Counted from the stretch's first letter, positions 16,799 to 24,367 are shown. The stretch is DNA of 32,027 nt from Streptomyces misionensis (GCF_007896895.1 NZ_VOGW01000054.1:11286-43312), one strand, 5' to 3'. Numbers and translations: made by a program. The notes: generated from the sequence alone by a model not told the origin.

Positions 16799-16819
16799 CA
16801 CAACAAGTGGGCCAGAGCC
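16799..16819 (-). repeat. right inverted repeat of the ISL3 element
   Basis: It reads CACAACAAGTGGGCCAGAG then CC; it mirrors 14725-14745 exactly and lies 100 bases upstream of the transposase start. Confidence 0.8.
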
Positions 16820-16962
16820 AAGTCAGGTTCTGGCACAAGTTCCGTGCAGCGCCCGCGCTTCGCAGCAGCGCGTGACGTACGCGGGAAGCCATCTGGTCTC
16901 TTGGTGGGCTTGGGTGTTGGATGTCGACAGTGGATGCGGTTCGAACGGGAGGGGTGTCAAGG

Positions 16963-17358
16963 GTGCTGGTGGTATTCAAGTGTCGGTCGTGCACTGCACC
17001 CTTGTCGAATCCGCTGGAGCAATCCTCGTGGAAGCCGCTGCCGTCAGTGAGAGGTCGGGAGCACTACACGTACGGCCCGTCGACAGTGCCAGTTGGTTCC
17101 TTTTCAGGTGACCCAGAGCCGTACGGTCCCGCTGGTTCGATTGTCACCTGGGTGATCAACCCGCTGGATGGTGTGCTGCTGAGGCCCCATATGGACCCCT
17201 CACGGCTTCACGGGTGTTGCCGACGGGATGGGCTCAGCGGACCGAACTTGCTCTGCGCCCGGTGCAACAGCGAGGTCGGCGTCGAGATCTCCGATTGCTG
17301 GACCGAGTACGACATCCGTCTGTTGAGCACTGCGGTCTCACAGAGTTCTCTCGATTGA
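16963..17358 (+). CDS. cysteine-rich hypothetical protein, probable zinc-binding
   Basis: GTG 16963 has GGGAGGGG about 8 bases upstream and gives a 131-aa protein. Cysteines come in metal-site patterns: FKCRSCTAPLSNP near the N-terminus, then LHGCCRRDGLSGPNLLCARC and DCWTEYDIRLL near the C-terminus, four or more likely zinc ligands. The middle part (PSTVPVGSFSGDPEPYGPAG then SIVTWVINPLDGVLLRPHMD) is beta-rich. This layout is common in unnamed Streptomyces proteins; function unknown. It lies about 140 bases beyond the ISL3 right end, with no obvious operon partner. Confidence 0.7.
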   Translation: MLVVFKCRSCTAPLSNPLEQSSWKPLPSVRGREHYTYGPSTVPVGSFSGDPEPYGPAGSIVTWVINPLDGVLLRPHMDPSRLHGCCRRDGLSGPNLLCARCNSEVGVEISDCWTEYDIRLLSTAVSQSSLD

Positions 17359-17386
17359 CCGGCGAGCCTCGATATCAGCGCCACAG

Positions 17387-17828
17387 TAGGACGTTTCCGC
17401 AGAAGTCGAAAGCCTGCGCGGCCGAACATCTGGCGCTTGAGCATCTTGATGCGGTTGACGTGGCCTTCGACAACTCCAAAGTTCCAGGGCAGGGTGAGTC
17501 CGGCGATGACGGCGTCGCGGTCTCGCTCGATGCCAGCGGCGAGGGTATGGAGGCTGGGCAGGTCGTCCTGCCGGACGGCGTCGAGCCAGTCGGGCAGGCG
17601 CTCGCCCTGGCGGTCGATGAGCATGACCGCGAAGGAGCGGACGTGCCGGGCGAGGGCGTCGAGTTCGGGGCAGTGGGTGCGGACAGCCTTGAGCTGGAGT
17701 CGTTCGGGCTCAGTGAGGGGGTCCGGGTGCCGGAGGATCCATCCGTCGACCGTCCGCAGGAAGGGAGGACGGGCGGTCACTGGTTGCGGCGAGGTGCGCT
17801 TCTTGTGCGGGTAGGCGCGCACGCGGGG
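17387..17828 (-). pseudogene. second ISL3-family transposase, C-terminal fragment
   Basis: Minus-strand reading from about 17828 gives VRAYPHKKRTSPQPVTARPP, then VDGWILRHPDPLTEPERLQL and DRDAVIAGLTLPWNFGVVEG, then HVNRIKMLKRQMFGRAGFRL. It aligns with the last third of the intact transposase at 15110-16699 but clearly differs in sequence, so it is a separate element rather than a recent copy. The frame runs past the usual LRKRVLL end into unrelated residues. The N-terminal two thirds, the zinc finger and both aspartates are gone. Its upstream edge sits 8 bases from the MerR-type promoter at 17837. Confidence 0.85.
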
Positions 17829-17836
17829 CTGATGCC

Positions 17837-17867
17837 TTGACCCCAAGCGAGGTTGAGGTTTTAGCGT
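17837..17867 (+). promoter_or_regulatory. MerR-type promoter (19-bp spacer) for the NmrA-like gene
   Basis: TTGACC (17837-17842) and TAGCGT (17862-17867) are separated by 19 bases, the overlong spacer typical of MerR/SoxR-activated promoters. The spacer carries an imperfect dyad, CCCCAAGCG/AGGTTGAGG, centred between the two hexamers as such regulators require. No MerR-family gene is in this window; the usual divergent position is occupied by an ISL3 fragment. Confidence 0.6.
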
Positions 17868-17903
17868 GCCGTGGACGTGAGCACCGGCTGACGACAGGAA
17901 GAG

Positions 17904-18743
17904 ATGACGATGATCCTCGTGACCGGCGCGACCGGGAACATTGGAAGTGCTCTGCTGAGGGAGTTGCAGGTGGCCGGTGCCGCACCTGTGCGAGGTCTGA
18001 CTCGTGATGCGGGACGGGCCTCGTTCGCTGCAGGGATCGAAGCGGTTGAGGGCGACCTCGCGCAGGCGGATTCTCTGAAGGCCGCGCTGGAGGGAGCGCG
18101 CTCCCTGTTCCTGTTGTCGGGTATGGGTGCGGAAGCGGAGGTCCTGGCGGCTGCCCGGCAGGCAGGCGTGGAGCATGTGGTGCTCGTGTCGTCGATCACG
18201 GTGCAGACTCATCCGCATCTGCCCGCGGCCGGCGAGAACCTGGCTGTTGAGCGGTTACTCAAGGACAGCGGCATGGCCTGGACCATACTGCGGCCGACGC
18301 AGTTCGCCTCGAACACCCTCTGGTGGGCGCAGTCGATTCGCGATCAGGGCATGGTCCGAGCGCCGTATGCGGACATCGGTCTCCCGACCATCCACCCTGC
18401 GGACATCGCGGCGGTGGCCCGTGCGGCGCTGACCGAGCCGGGCCACCAGGGGCAGACGTATGCACTGACCGGGCCGGAGTGCGTCACGGTCCGGAGGCAG
18501 GTCGCGGCCATCGCTGCAGCGTTGGGGCGGGAGGTGGCCCTCATCGAGATCAGCCGGGAGGAAGCCCACCAGCAGATGACTTCCTTCATGGGAGACGAGA
18601 CCGCGGATGCCGTCCTCGACTTGATGGGCGGGGACGTCAATGACGAGTTGCTGAAGGTGCGCGACACCGTTCTGCAGGTCACCGGGTCCGCAGCAAGATC
18701 GTTCCAGCACTGGGCGTCGGAAAATGGTGCAGCCTTCCGCTGA
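17904..18743 (+). CDS. NmrA-type NAD(P)H-binding oxidoreductase
   Basis: A 279-aa protein starting at ATG 17904 with a good ribosome site (AGGAAGAG). MTMILVTGATGNIGSALLRE holds the Rossmann motif GATGNIG (residues 8-14). GLTRDAGRASFAAGIEAVEG then DLAQADSLKAALEGARSLFL, VEHVVLVSS and WTILRPTQFASNTLW follow the pattern of atypical short-chain dehydrogenases of the NmrA/QorB group. These bind NAD(P) and act as quinone or small-carbonyl reductases or as redox sensors. The MerR-type promoter immediately upstream fits induction by redox-active compounds, as known for SoxR targets in Streptomyces; that link is inference. Confidence 0.85.
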   Translation: MTMILVTGATGNIGSALLRELQVAGAAPVRGLTRDAGRASFAAGIEAVEGDLAQADSLKAALEGARSLFLLSGMGAEAEVLAAARQAGVEHVVLVSSITVQTHPHLPAAGENLAVERLLKDSGMAWTILRPTQFASNTLWWAQSIRDQGMVRAPYADIGLPTIHPADIAAVARAALTEPGHQGQTYALTGPECVTVRRQVAAIAAALGREVALIEISREEAHQQMTSFMGDETADAVLDLMGGDVNDELLKVRDTVLQVTGSAARSFQHWASENGAAFR

Positions 18744-18799
18744 GACCGTGTCTTCACTGCTGTTGTTCAGACCGGCGAGTGCGTTCTGTCAGCGGTGTC

Positions 18800-19057
18800 C
18801 TAAATGGTGTGCGCGATCATGCGGAGTTGGTGGATGAACCACGGCTTGGCGGTGGTGCGGAGGGAACTCTCGTTGGGGAGCCGCCGCACGAACTCCGCGT
18901 GGAAGGCCCAGAAGTCCTCGTCAGCGCCGGACAGTGCCAGGCCGCGCCAGTGTCGGGCTGCGTAGAACACCATGGCTTTGACGATCTCGGGATAGATCGC
19001 CGCGTAGCGCTTGGGGTCCCGCGGCCGGACGGGACGCGTCTGCCGGGTCGCGCTGGC
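18800..19057 (-). pseudogene. C-terminal fragment of an unknown protein
   Basis: The minus frame reads DPKRYAAIYPEIVKAMVFYA, then ARHWRGLALSGADEDFWAFH and AEFVRRLPNESSLRTTAKPW, ending MIAHTI. Codon use is good. Upstream of about 19057 the frame degrades into Arg/Pro-rich sequence with no start codon, so only about 80 C-terminal residues remain. It follows the methyltransferase gene on the same strand after about 110 bases and may have belonged to the same cluster. I do not recognise the family. Confidence 0.5.
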
Positions 19058-19170
19058 GGCATCCTCCTGGGCGACGCCAGCGCCTCGGCAGTGCTGGGGG
19101 GCACGGCGACGGCCCTGACGCCGGGCGAGAGCCGGGGCCGCATGTTGCCCAACGCGGGGGCGGGGAACGG

Positions 19171-20067
19171 TTACCGGGACAGCCGCAGCTCCCAGTCCGG
19201 CCGATCGTGTCCGTCGCCAGCGGGGGCCAGGGCCGGGGTGTAGGTCTCGGGCGCGGGCCGTCCGGCCTCCTCCCACGCGGCCAGCCAGCCTCGCAGGACA
19301 GTCAGGGACGGGGAGTCGGGCCGGTCGGAGAGGATCGTGCCGTCCTGCTGGATCACGGCGGCCGTGGTGGCCGTGGTGTGGCCGATCGCCCACAGGTCAG
19401 CGCTCAGTGCAACCATGGTGAGCCGGTGATCGCCGAGGGTGGCGGCGAAGGTCCGCCAGGACGGCCAGTCGACCTCCGGTCCGTCGTACGGCTCGGTGTG
19501 CGCATCCTTCAGCAGTTGGCCCAGCGCGGTACGGGCACCGGTGTGCAGCGGGTCGTCCTCCTGACGCCAGGCGATGGAGATCCAGGCCGGGGCGGGGACG
19601 CGCACTTCCCAGTCCACCCAGCGGCCGGGCAGGTCCAGGTCCGTCTTCGGCGAAGCGGTCGCCTCGATGTAACTGCCGGTGGCCACCGCCTCTACCACCG
19701 GCTTCCCGCCGCGCACGCGGATCGTGGCGACCACTGTCATGTTGGGCACCGCGGCGATCGGCAGCGGCGCGACGATCAGACCGCCATCAGTGACCTGGTC
19801 CACCCACGCCCTGGGCAGGAGCGGCGGGGTGCACCAGGCCACCGTCCGATCGTATGGCGCGTTTTCGGGGAAGCCGGCGGTGCCGTCGGCGGTGTGGCAG
19901 CGGATGTTGCCGAGGCCGCGCTCGTGGTGGATGAGGTTCGCCCAGCGCACGAGGTAGTCGTCGATGTCGAGGCTGGTCACCGGGCTTTTGGCGACGAGTT
20001 CGGCGAGCAGGGCGCCGGAGTAGCCGGAGCCGGTGCCGAACTCGGCGACGTTCATGCCCGCGTGCAC
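19171..20067 (-). CDS. protein-L-isoaspartate O-methyltransferase-like protein, 5' end damaged
   Basis: SAM-binding motif I is MNVAEFGTGSGYSGALLAEL, followed by VTSLDIDDYLVRWANLIHHE (motif II), then AWCTPPLLPRAWVDQVTDGG and LIVAPLPIAAVPN. This is a PCMT-type methyltransferase with a C-terminal extension of over 100 aa (WEVRVPAPAWISIAWRQEDD to WELRLSR). GTG 20067 is the first in-frame start, but it would drop the upstream family segment VVPERHYTHHEGRGPTPHRS (20145-20086), which is in the same frame. A one-base change in the six-C run near 20190 would join this to ATG 20278, 11 bases below the B2-like stop. PCMT homologues with C-terminal extensions modify RiPPs (aspartimide formation in lihuanodin and cellulonodin lasso peptides, fuscimiditide, OlvSA-type lanthipeptides). 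With the B2-like gene upstream, that role is plausible but unproven. Confidence 0.7.
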   Translation of the reverse strand: MHAGMNVAEFGTGSGYSGALLAELVAKSPVTSLDIDDYLVRWANLIHHERGLGNIRCHTADGTAGFPENAPYDRTVAWCTPPLLPRAWVDQVTDGGLIVAPLPIAAVPNMTVVATIRVRGGKPVVEAVATGSYIEATASPKTDLDLPGRWVDWEVRVPAPAWISIAWRQEDDPLHTGARTALGQLLKDAHTEPYDGPEVDWPSWRTFAATLGDHRLTMVALSADLWAIGHTTATTAAVIQQDGTILSDRPDSPSLTVLRGWLAAWEEAGRPAPETYTPALAPAGDGHDRPDWELRLSR

Positions 20068-20288
20068 CTCCAGGGTGGTCAGCTGGCGGTGGATGACTAG
20101 GGGGTTGGAGCGGTGCGGCGTCGGTCCGCGGCCTTCGTGGTGGGTGTAGTGGCGCTCGGGGACGACCTCGGCGGCAGGCAGGACGAGGGGGGTCGCGGGT
20201 CACCCCTTCGAGGGGGGCGGGTACGCGCATTCGGTCAACTGCTCCGGGCGGGTGAAGGACACGACGCCCGGGTGACATCCGGGGGTGG

Positions 20289-20648
20289 TCAGATCGTCAG
20301 GGCCGTGCGGTGGTGCCAGCCACCAGCGGTGTACTCGCCGACCGGCCCACCGCCGGGCAGTTCGGCCCACGCGTGGTATGCGACCGGTGGCGGGGAGAAC
20401 CGCACGTCCAGGCACCAGGTGAGGCGGCGGCCGAGCAGGGCAGCTGCAAGCACGGCGCCCAGCGAGGTCTCCATACAGGCGGCACGTCCAGGCCACAGCC
20501 GGGCGGTGTGCCAGACGGCGTCGACCAGCGCCTCGGCCCAAGCGGGGGCGAGCGGTCGGCGGCCGATCCGGCGGGCAAGGCGGGCGCCGCGGACGGCGCA
20601 GCGGAAGCGGGCCCTCGTGGATAGGACCGGTGGCCATGAGTCGACCAC
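20289..20648 (-). CDS. lasso peptide biosynthesis B2-type protein (transglutaminase-like)
   Basis: A 119-aa protein matching the compact B2 leader-peptidase layout. Cys58 lies in PGRAACMETSLGAVLAAALL, then comes GRRLTWCLDVRFSPPPVAYH and His92 in YHAWAE, giving the Cys and His of the papain/transglutaminase-like core (Transglut_core3 family). In lasso systems B2 cuts the leader peptide, working with a B1 recognition protein and a C cyclase. Neither B1, C nor a precursor was found here. GTG 20648 is the first available start; the frame upstream (DRGPLYAV) looks coding but has no start before a TGA, so the N-terminus may be damaged. The PCMT-like gene follows closely on the same strand. Confidence 0.7.
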   Translation of the reverse strand: MVDSWPPVLSTRARFRCAVRGARLARRIGRRPLAPAWAEALVDAVWHTARLWPGRAACMETSLGAVLAAALLGRRLTWCLDVRFSPPPVAYHAWAELPGGGPVGEYTAGGWHHRTALTI

Positions 20649-20758
20649 CGCATAGAGCGGCCCGCGGTCAAGGCAATGCCTCCGGCGGGGGATCGGCCGT
20701 CACCGGGATGGAGGGGGCGCCGTCGCCGACTGCGAGTCCGTCGTGGCGGACGCTGAGG

Positions 20759-20829
20759 GCTCCCATCCCGTCCGCCATCGACCCAGGCAGAGCCGAGCGG
20801 GCGTGGTCCCTAGCGGACGGGATGGGAGC
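20759..20829. repeat. 17-bp perfect inverted repeat with 37-nt loop
   Basis: GCTCCCATCCCGTCCGC (20759-20775) is the exact reverse complement of 20813-20829. It lies in the untranscribed-looking gap between the B2-like gene and the membrane protein gene. There is no ORF I can support in this gap (20649-20996). It may be a mobile-element remnant, a protein-binding site or a large hairpin. Confidence 0.6.
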
Positions 20830-20996
20830 TGGGGCGAGTGGTGGGTTGGCGTATGTGGGCCCGCCTCGGGCACTCAGCGCTCGGCGCCGAAGATCGCACC
20901 CACACCGCTGCCGTTCACTCCCACCAAGGACCATGACATGATCCGCTCGCGCGGCATGGCGCCGCGCCGACGATCTTCCCGGGAGAGACGTTCGTC

Positions 20997-21305
20997 ATGG
21001 ATGCATTTGGGTGGGCCGCTCTCGGAGCTGTCTTGGCAATCACGCTGGTACCGGGCGGAGCGGCAGCCCTCCGCAGCTGGCTGTTCCCTCGGCTCAGGGG
21101 CCGTGTTCATTCACCCCGGATCTGGGGGCTCGGCGTCATCCTGCTGGGGTTCGGGTTGTCGGTCATGTTTCTCGACGCTCATCGGCACTACGACATGTTC
21201 CGCAACATCGTGGCATTGGTGGGCCTCTGCATCCTGATATGCGGTTTTTGCCTCGCAAAGTGGGCACGAGTGCCTCGCCGAGCGGCTACCGCTGACGGCA
21301 GATGA
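20997..21305 (+). CDS. small integral membrane protein, 102 aa
   Basis: ATG 20997 follows GGGAGAG by about 10 bases. The product has three hydrophobic segments: about residues 3-24 (GWAALGAVLAITLVPGGAAA), 42-60 (IWGLGVILLGFGLSVMFLD) and 69-89 (NIVALVGLCILICGFCLAKW). It ends in a basic tail, ARVPRRAATADGR, probably cytoplasmic. No motif identifies a function. It stands alone on the plus strand between two minus-strand regions. Confidence 0.6.
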   Translation: MDAFGWAALGAVLAITLVPGGAAALRSWLFPRLRGRVHSPRIWGLGVILLGFGLSVMFLDAHRHYDMFRNIVALVGLCILICGFCLAKWARVPRRAATADGR

Positions 21306-21354
21306 GGCAGGTGGCCTCGTAGCCGATGGTGAGCCTGGGGTGAGGATGGCCGCC

Positions 21355-21500
21355 GCAGAGCCAGGCCCAGGTCCACGAGGGTCTGGGGCGGCCAGGCCCG
21401 GTCGGGCTCGCGGTTGGCGGCGTAAGAGTTGTAGAACGACGTGTCGTGTACGAAGTCCGGGAGACCCGAGGTGTGGTTGAGCAGCTCCCTCTTAAAAGCC
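21355..21500 (-). pseudogene. serine hydrolase (beta-lactamase family) fragment
   Basis: The minus frame reads FKRELLNHTSGLPDFVHDTS then FYNSYAANREPDRAWPPQTL. ELLNHTSGLPDF is the conserved segment of class C beta-lactamase/D-Ala-D-Ala carboxypeptidase-type hydrolases, after the SxxK site and before the YxN tyrosine. Only about 48 codons remain; the SxxK, YxN and HxG motifs are missing on either side. Downstream, another frame (RLTIGYEATCLICRQR) ends at 21302 and is unidentified. Confidence 0.6.
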
Positions 21501-21549
21501 AAGCTGAGGCTTGCACGGCCCTTCGCCCCTGCGGGGAGGGCCAGGATGA

Positions 21550-22590
21550 TCAGGACCCGTGAGAGGGAGAGCCGTCCCGGTGCGGGTGGGAGCCAGCCGT
21601 GAGGTCGTTGACCGGGAATCGCGTCGGCTGCCCGGTCAGAACCCGTACGGCCTCTTCGGCGGCGATGGTCCGTACCATCCGCATGGCTTCCTCGGAGTAG
21701 TAGGCGGCGTGAGGTGTGACGATCACGTTGGGCAGCGCGAGGAGTGGGTTGCTCGGGCGCCATCCGCGTTGTTTCGCGGGTTCCTCCTCGAGGTCGTCCA
21801 GCGCCGCGCCGGCGATCCATCCTTCGGTGAGCGCCTGATGGAGTGCCGCGTCCTCCACGATGGGCCCGCGCGCGGTGTTGACGAGGATGGCGGTCGGCTT
21901 CATCCGGCGGAGTGTCGCACGGTCGAAGGTGTGGTGCGTCTGCGGGGTGAGCGGCGCTTGGACCACCACGTAGTCGGCGCCTTCCACCAAGTCGTCGAAG
22001 GACACCGGCCGGACCTGGGATGCCCGGATCTCGGACTGGTCGAGAAACGGGTCATGTGCCCAGACCTCGGCACCGAACGCTTTCGCGCGATCGGCGATGA
22101 GCCGTGCGATGGAACCGAAGGACAGCAGGCCCAGCACCTGTCCCCTCAGTCTGTGGATGGGTGCTCCGGTCTGCCAGTGCCATTCGCCCTGCCGGGTCGC
22201 CCGGTCGTACCGGCAGATCTTGCGGGCGGCCGCGAGCCAGAGCGCGACGGCGTGATCGGCGACCTCTTCGGCGCACCATTCGCTCGGTGCGTTGGTGACC
22301 TGGATTCCGCGTCGGGTCGCGGCATCGACGTCGACGATGTCCACGCCCGTGCCGTAGCGGGCGATCACCCGGCAGCGGGTCAACGCCTCGATGGCGCGGG
22401 AACCGACGTGCGCGTACTGGGTCAGGACGCCGCCGACCTCTCGTCCCGCTTCGATCACCTCGTCCTCGTTCTTGCACTGCGCGGCAATGAGCCGGAGTCC
22501 GGCACCTTCGACGACTGCGCGTTCGATGTCCACATCACCGAAGTCGAAGTCGGCGATCAGAATCGTTTCGCTGGAGTCAATGCGAGTCAC
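21550..22590 (-). CDS. D-isomer-specific 2-hydroxyacid dehydrogenase (CtBP-like)
   Basis: A 346-aa cytosolic NAD(P)-dependent oxidoreductase. Catalytic Arg is in ILVNTARGPIVEDAAL, Glu in LDDLEEEP, and His in NVIVTPHAAYYSEEAMRMVR, all in family order; the substrate-side loop is IARYGTGVDIVDVDAATRRG. The nucleotide-binding loop is unusual: RGQVLGLLSFGSIARLIADR has Ser and Ala where the first and third Gly of GxGxxG normally stand. Its start overlaps the end of the dehydratase gene by 14 bases, so the two are translationally coupled. The pair suggests reduction of the 2-keto-3-deoxy acid or a related keto acid made by the dehydratase; that is inference. Confidence 0.88.
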   Translation of the reverse strand: MTRIDSSETILIADFDFGDVDIERAVVEGAGLRLIAAQCKNEDEVIEAGREVGGVLTQYAHVGSRAIEALTRCRVIARYGTGVDIVDVDAATRRGIQVTNAPSEWCAEEVADHAVALWLAAARKICRYDRATRQGEWHWQTGAPIHRLRGQVLGLLSFGSIARLIADRAKAFGAEVWAHDPFLDQSEIRASQVRPVSFDDLVEGADYVVVQAPLTPQTHHTFDRATLRRMKPTAILVNTARGPIVEDAALHQALTEGWIAGAALDDLEEEPAKQRGWRPSNPLLALPNVIVTPHAAYYSEEAMRMVRTIAAEEAVRVLTGQPTRFPVNDLTAGSHPHRDGSPSHGS

Positions 22591-24367
22591 GAGGAATCCC
22601 CTTGGTGTGAACGAGATCCTGGTACGACACTGCCAGCTCCAGGCAGCCCCCGCGGTCCAGCTGACCGACCGTGGAACGGTAGATCTCCTGCCACGGCGTC
22701 TGGTGCTCCAGTACCGGGGGTGTGTAACGGGCCAGGCGCTCGGCGATCTCCTCGTCCGGCAGCAGGACGTCGACGCGTGCGTTGTCCAGGTCTACACGGA
22801 TCCGGTCGCCCGTGCGCAGGATGGCAAGATTGCCGCCGACTGCGGCCTCGGGACTGGCGTTGAGGATGGACGGTGCGTCCGACGTACCGCTCTGCCGGCC
22901 ATCACCAAGCGTCGGCAGCGCCATGATGCCTCGCTGGACCAGCGCCGGAGGAAGCTCCATGTTCACGACCTCGGCCGAGCCGGGATATCCGACCGGCCCG
23001 GTGTAGCGGATGACGAGAATGCAGTCCTGGTCGATGCCGAGCGCCGGGTCCTCGATACGAGCGTGATAGTCCTCCGGCCCGTCGAAGACGACGGCACGGA
23101 AATCGAACACCGACGGATCGTCGGAATGCGGCGAGCAACGGGCCCGAAAGGTGTCCGTGATGACCGACATTTTCATGATCGCGGAGTCGAACAGGTTCCC
23201 CGTCATGACGAGCAGTCCGCCGTGCGCGGTGACCGGGTCCTCGCAGGGGCGGATGACCGCCGGGTCGGCAGGCGGGACATCCTCCAGGTTCTGGGCCACA
23301 GTACGGCCCGAGACCGTCACGGCATCACCGTGCAGGTGCCCCGCTTCCAGCAATGCCCGCATGACCGCAGGGACACCGCCGGCGCGGTGGAAGTCCTCGC
23401 CGAGGAACTCCCCCGCGGGAGCGAGGTTCACCAGCACCGGAATGTCGCGTCCGACGTGCTGCCAGTCCTGGTTGGTGAGATCCACCCCGACGTGACGTGC
23501 GATGGCGTTGATGTGGATCGGCACGTTGGTCGAGGCGGCGATGGCCGATGCGACGACGATCGAGTTCTCGAAGGCCTGCCGGGTCATGACCTTGCGGGGG
23601 GTCAGATCCTCTCGCACCAAGGTCACCGCCCGGCGGCCTGTCTCGTAGGCCATCTGCGCCCGCTCGCTGTAGGGCGCCGGGATCGACGCGCAGCCGGGCA
23701 GGGACATTCCCAGGGCCTCGGCCAGACTGTTCATCGACAGCGCGGTGCCCATCGTGTTGCAGTGCCCGATGCTGGGTGCGGAGGCGGTCACCCGTGCCAG
23801 GTATTCGTCGTGGTCGATCTGTCCACTGGCGAGCAGCCGCTTCGACTGCCAGATCACCAGCCCCGAGCCCGTCCGCATGCCGCGGTGGTAGCCGTTGAGC
23901 ATAGGGCCGCCGGACAGGACGATCGCCGGGATGTTCACTGTCGCCGCCGCGGTCAGGCACGCGGGTGTGGTCTTGTCGCAGCCCGTCGTCAGGACCACTC
24001 CGTCAAGCGGATATCCGTAGAGGACCTCGACCAGGCCGAGATAAGCCAGGTTGCGGTCCAGCGCCGCGGTGGGGCGCTTTCCGGTCTCCTGCAACGGGTG
24101 GACGGGGAACTCGAACGGAATGCCACCACTGTCGCGGACCCCGGCCTTGACCCGGTCGGCGAGGGCGAGATGGTGCCGGTTACAGGGAACCAGATCATTA
24201 CCTGTCTGGGCGATGCCGATGATCGGCCGGCCGGTCTGCAGCTCTGCCCGCGTGAGACCGAAGTTCAGAAACCGTTCGAGGTACAGAGCCGTCATCTCCG
24301 GATTCTCCGCGTTCGCCCACCAGGCCTGGCTACGCAGCTCCCCCGAGGTTCCCTTCGTCGCTGACAT
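22577..24367 (-). CDS. IlvD/Edd-family sugar-acid dehydratase
   Basis: A 596-aa cytosolic Fe-S dehydratase starting at ATG 24367, with GGAG 8 bases upstream. Cluster cysteines are Cys62 (NDLVPCNRHH), Cys130 (VVLTTGCDKTTPACLTAA) and Cys203 (SIGHCNTMGTALSM). The remaining family blocks are VLSGGPMLNGYHRGM, NIPVHINAIARHVGVDL-like and GGRQSGTSDAPSILNASPEA. The length and the GYPLDGVVLTTGCDK pattern fit the sugar-acid (pentonate/hexonate) dehydratases rather than valine/isoleucine-pathway IlvD. The reaction is likely aldonic acid to 2-keto-3-deoxy acid plus water. It is the first gene of a two-gene operon, with an overlapping 2-hydroxyacid dehydrogenase downstream. No transporter or regulator gene accompanies it here. 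Confidence 0.9.
   Translation of the reverse strand: MSATKGTSGELRSQAWWANAENPEMTALYLERFLNFGLTRAELQTGRPIIGIAQTGNDLVPCNRHHLALADRVKAGVRDSGGIPFEFPVHPLQETGKRPTAALDRNLAYLGLVEVLYGYPLDGVVLTTGCDKTTPACLTAAATVNIPAIVLSGGPMLNGYHRGMRTGSGLVIWQSKRLLASGQIDHDEYLARVTASAPSIGHCNTMGTALSMNSLAEALGMSLPGCASIPAPYSERAQMAYETGRRAVTLVREDLTPRKVMTRQAFENSIVVASAIAASTNVPIHINAIARHVGVDLTNQDWQHVGRDIPVLVNLAPAGEFLGEDFHRAGGVPAVMRALLEAGHLHGDAVTVSGRTVAQNLEDVPPADPAVIRPCEDPVTAHGGLLVMTGNLFDSAIMKMSVITDTFRARCSPHSDDPSVFDFRAVVFDGPEDYHARIEDPALGIDQDCILVIRYTGPVGYPGSAEVVNMELPPALVQRGIMALPTLGDGRQSGTSDAPSILNASPEAAVGGNLAILRTGDRIRVDLDNARVDVLLPDEEIAERLARYTPPVLEHQTPWQEIYRSTVGQLDRGGCLELAVSYQDLVHTKGIPRDSH

Larger units (their letters stand above)
14725..16819 (-). 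mobile_element. ISL3-family insertion sequence with passenger ORF
   Basis: A 2,095-bp element bounded by 21-bp perfect inverted repeats (14725-14745 and 16799-16819). It holds one full-length ISL3 transposase on the minus strand and, in the space usually empty beyond its stop, a 91-aa plus-strand ORF. ISL3 elements normally make 8-bp target duplications; the flanks here (CAAACTCG and AAGTCAGG) do not match, so the insertion is old, rearranged, or the true ends lie slightly further out. Confidence 0.75.

Noticed and set aside
14717..16827. 8-bp target-site duplication of the ISL3 element
   Set aside because: The flanking octamers CAAACTCG and AAGTCAGG differ, so no duplication can be claimed.
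20668..20934. Possible lasso B1 protein or precursor just upstream of the B2-like gene
   Set aside because: The minus frame (ending PVTADPPPEALP) overlaps the inverted repeat, lacks the PqqD-like winged-helix pattern and has no leader/core peptide features.
21559..22863. A 434-codon plus-strand open frame
   Set aside because: Antisense to the 2-hydroxyacid dehydrogenase and the dehydratase end; no motif, high His/Arg/Gly content.
22391..24364. A 657-codon plus-strand open frame
   Set aside because: It lies opposite the IlvD/Edd dehydratase, whose catalytic motifs are complete. The plus frame has no family motif and is the usual GC-driven antisense shadow.
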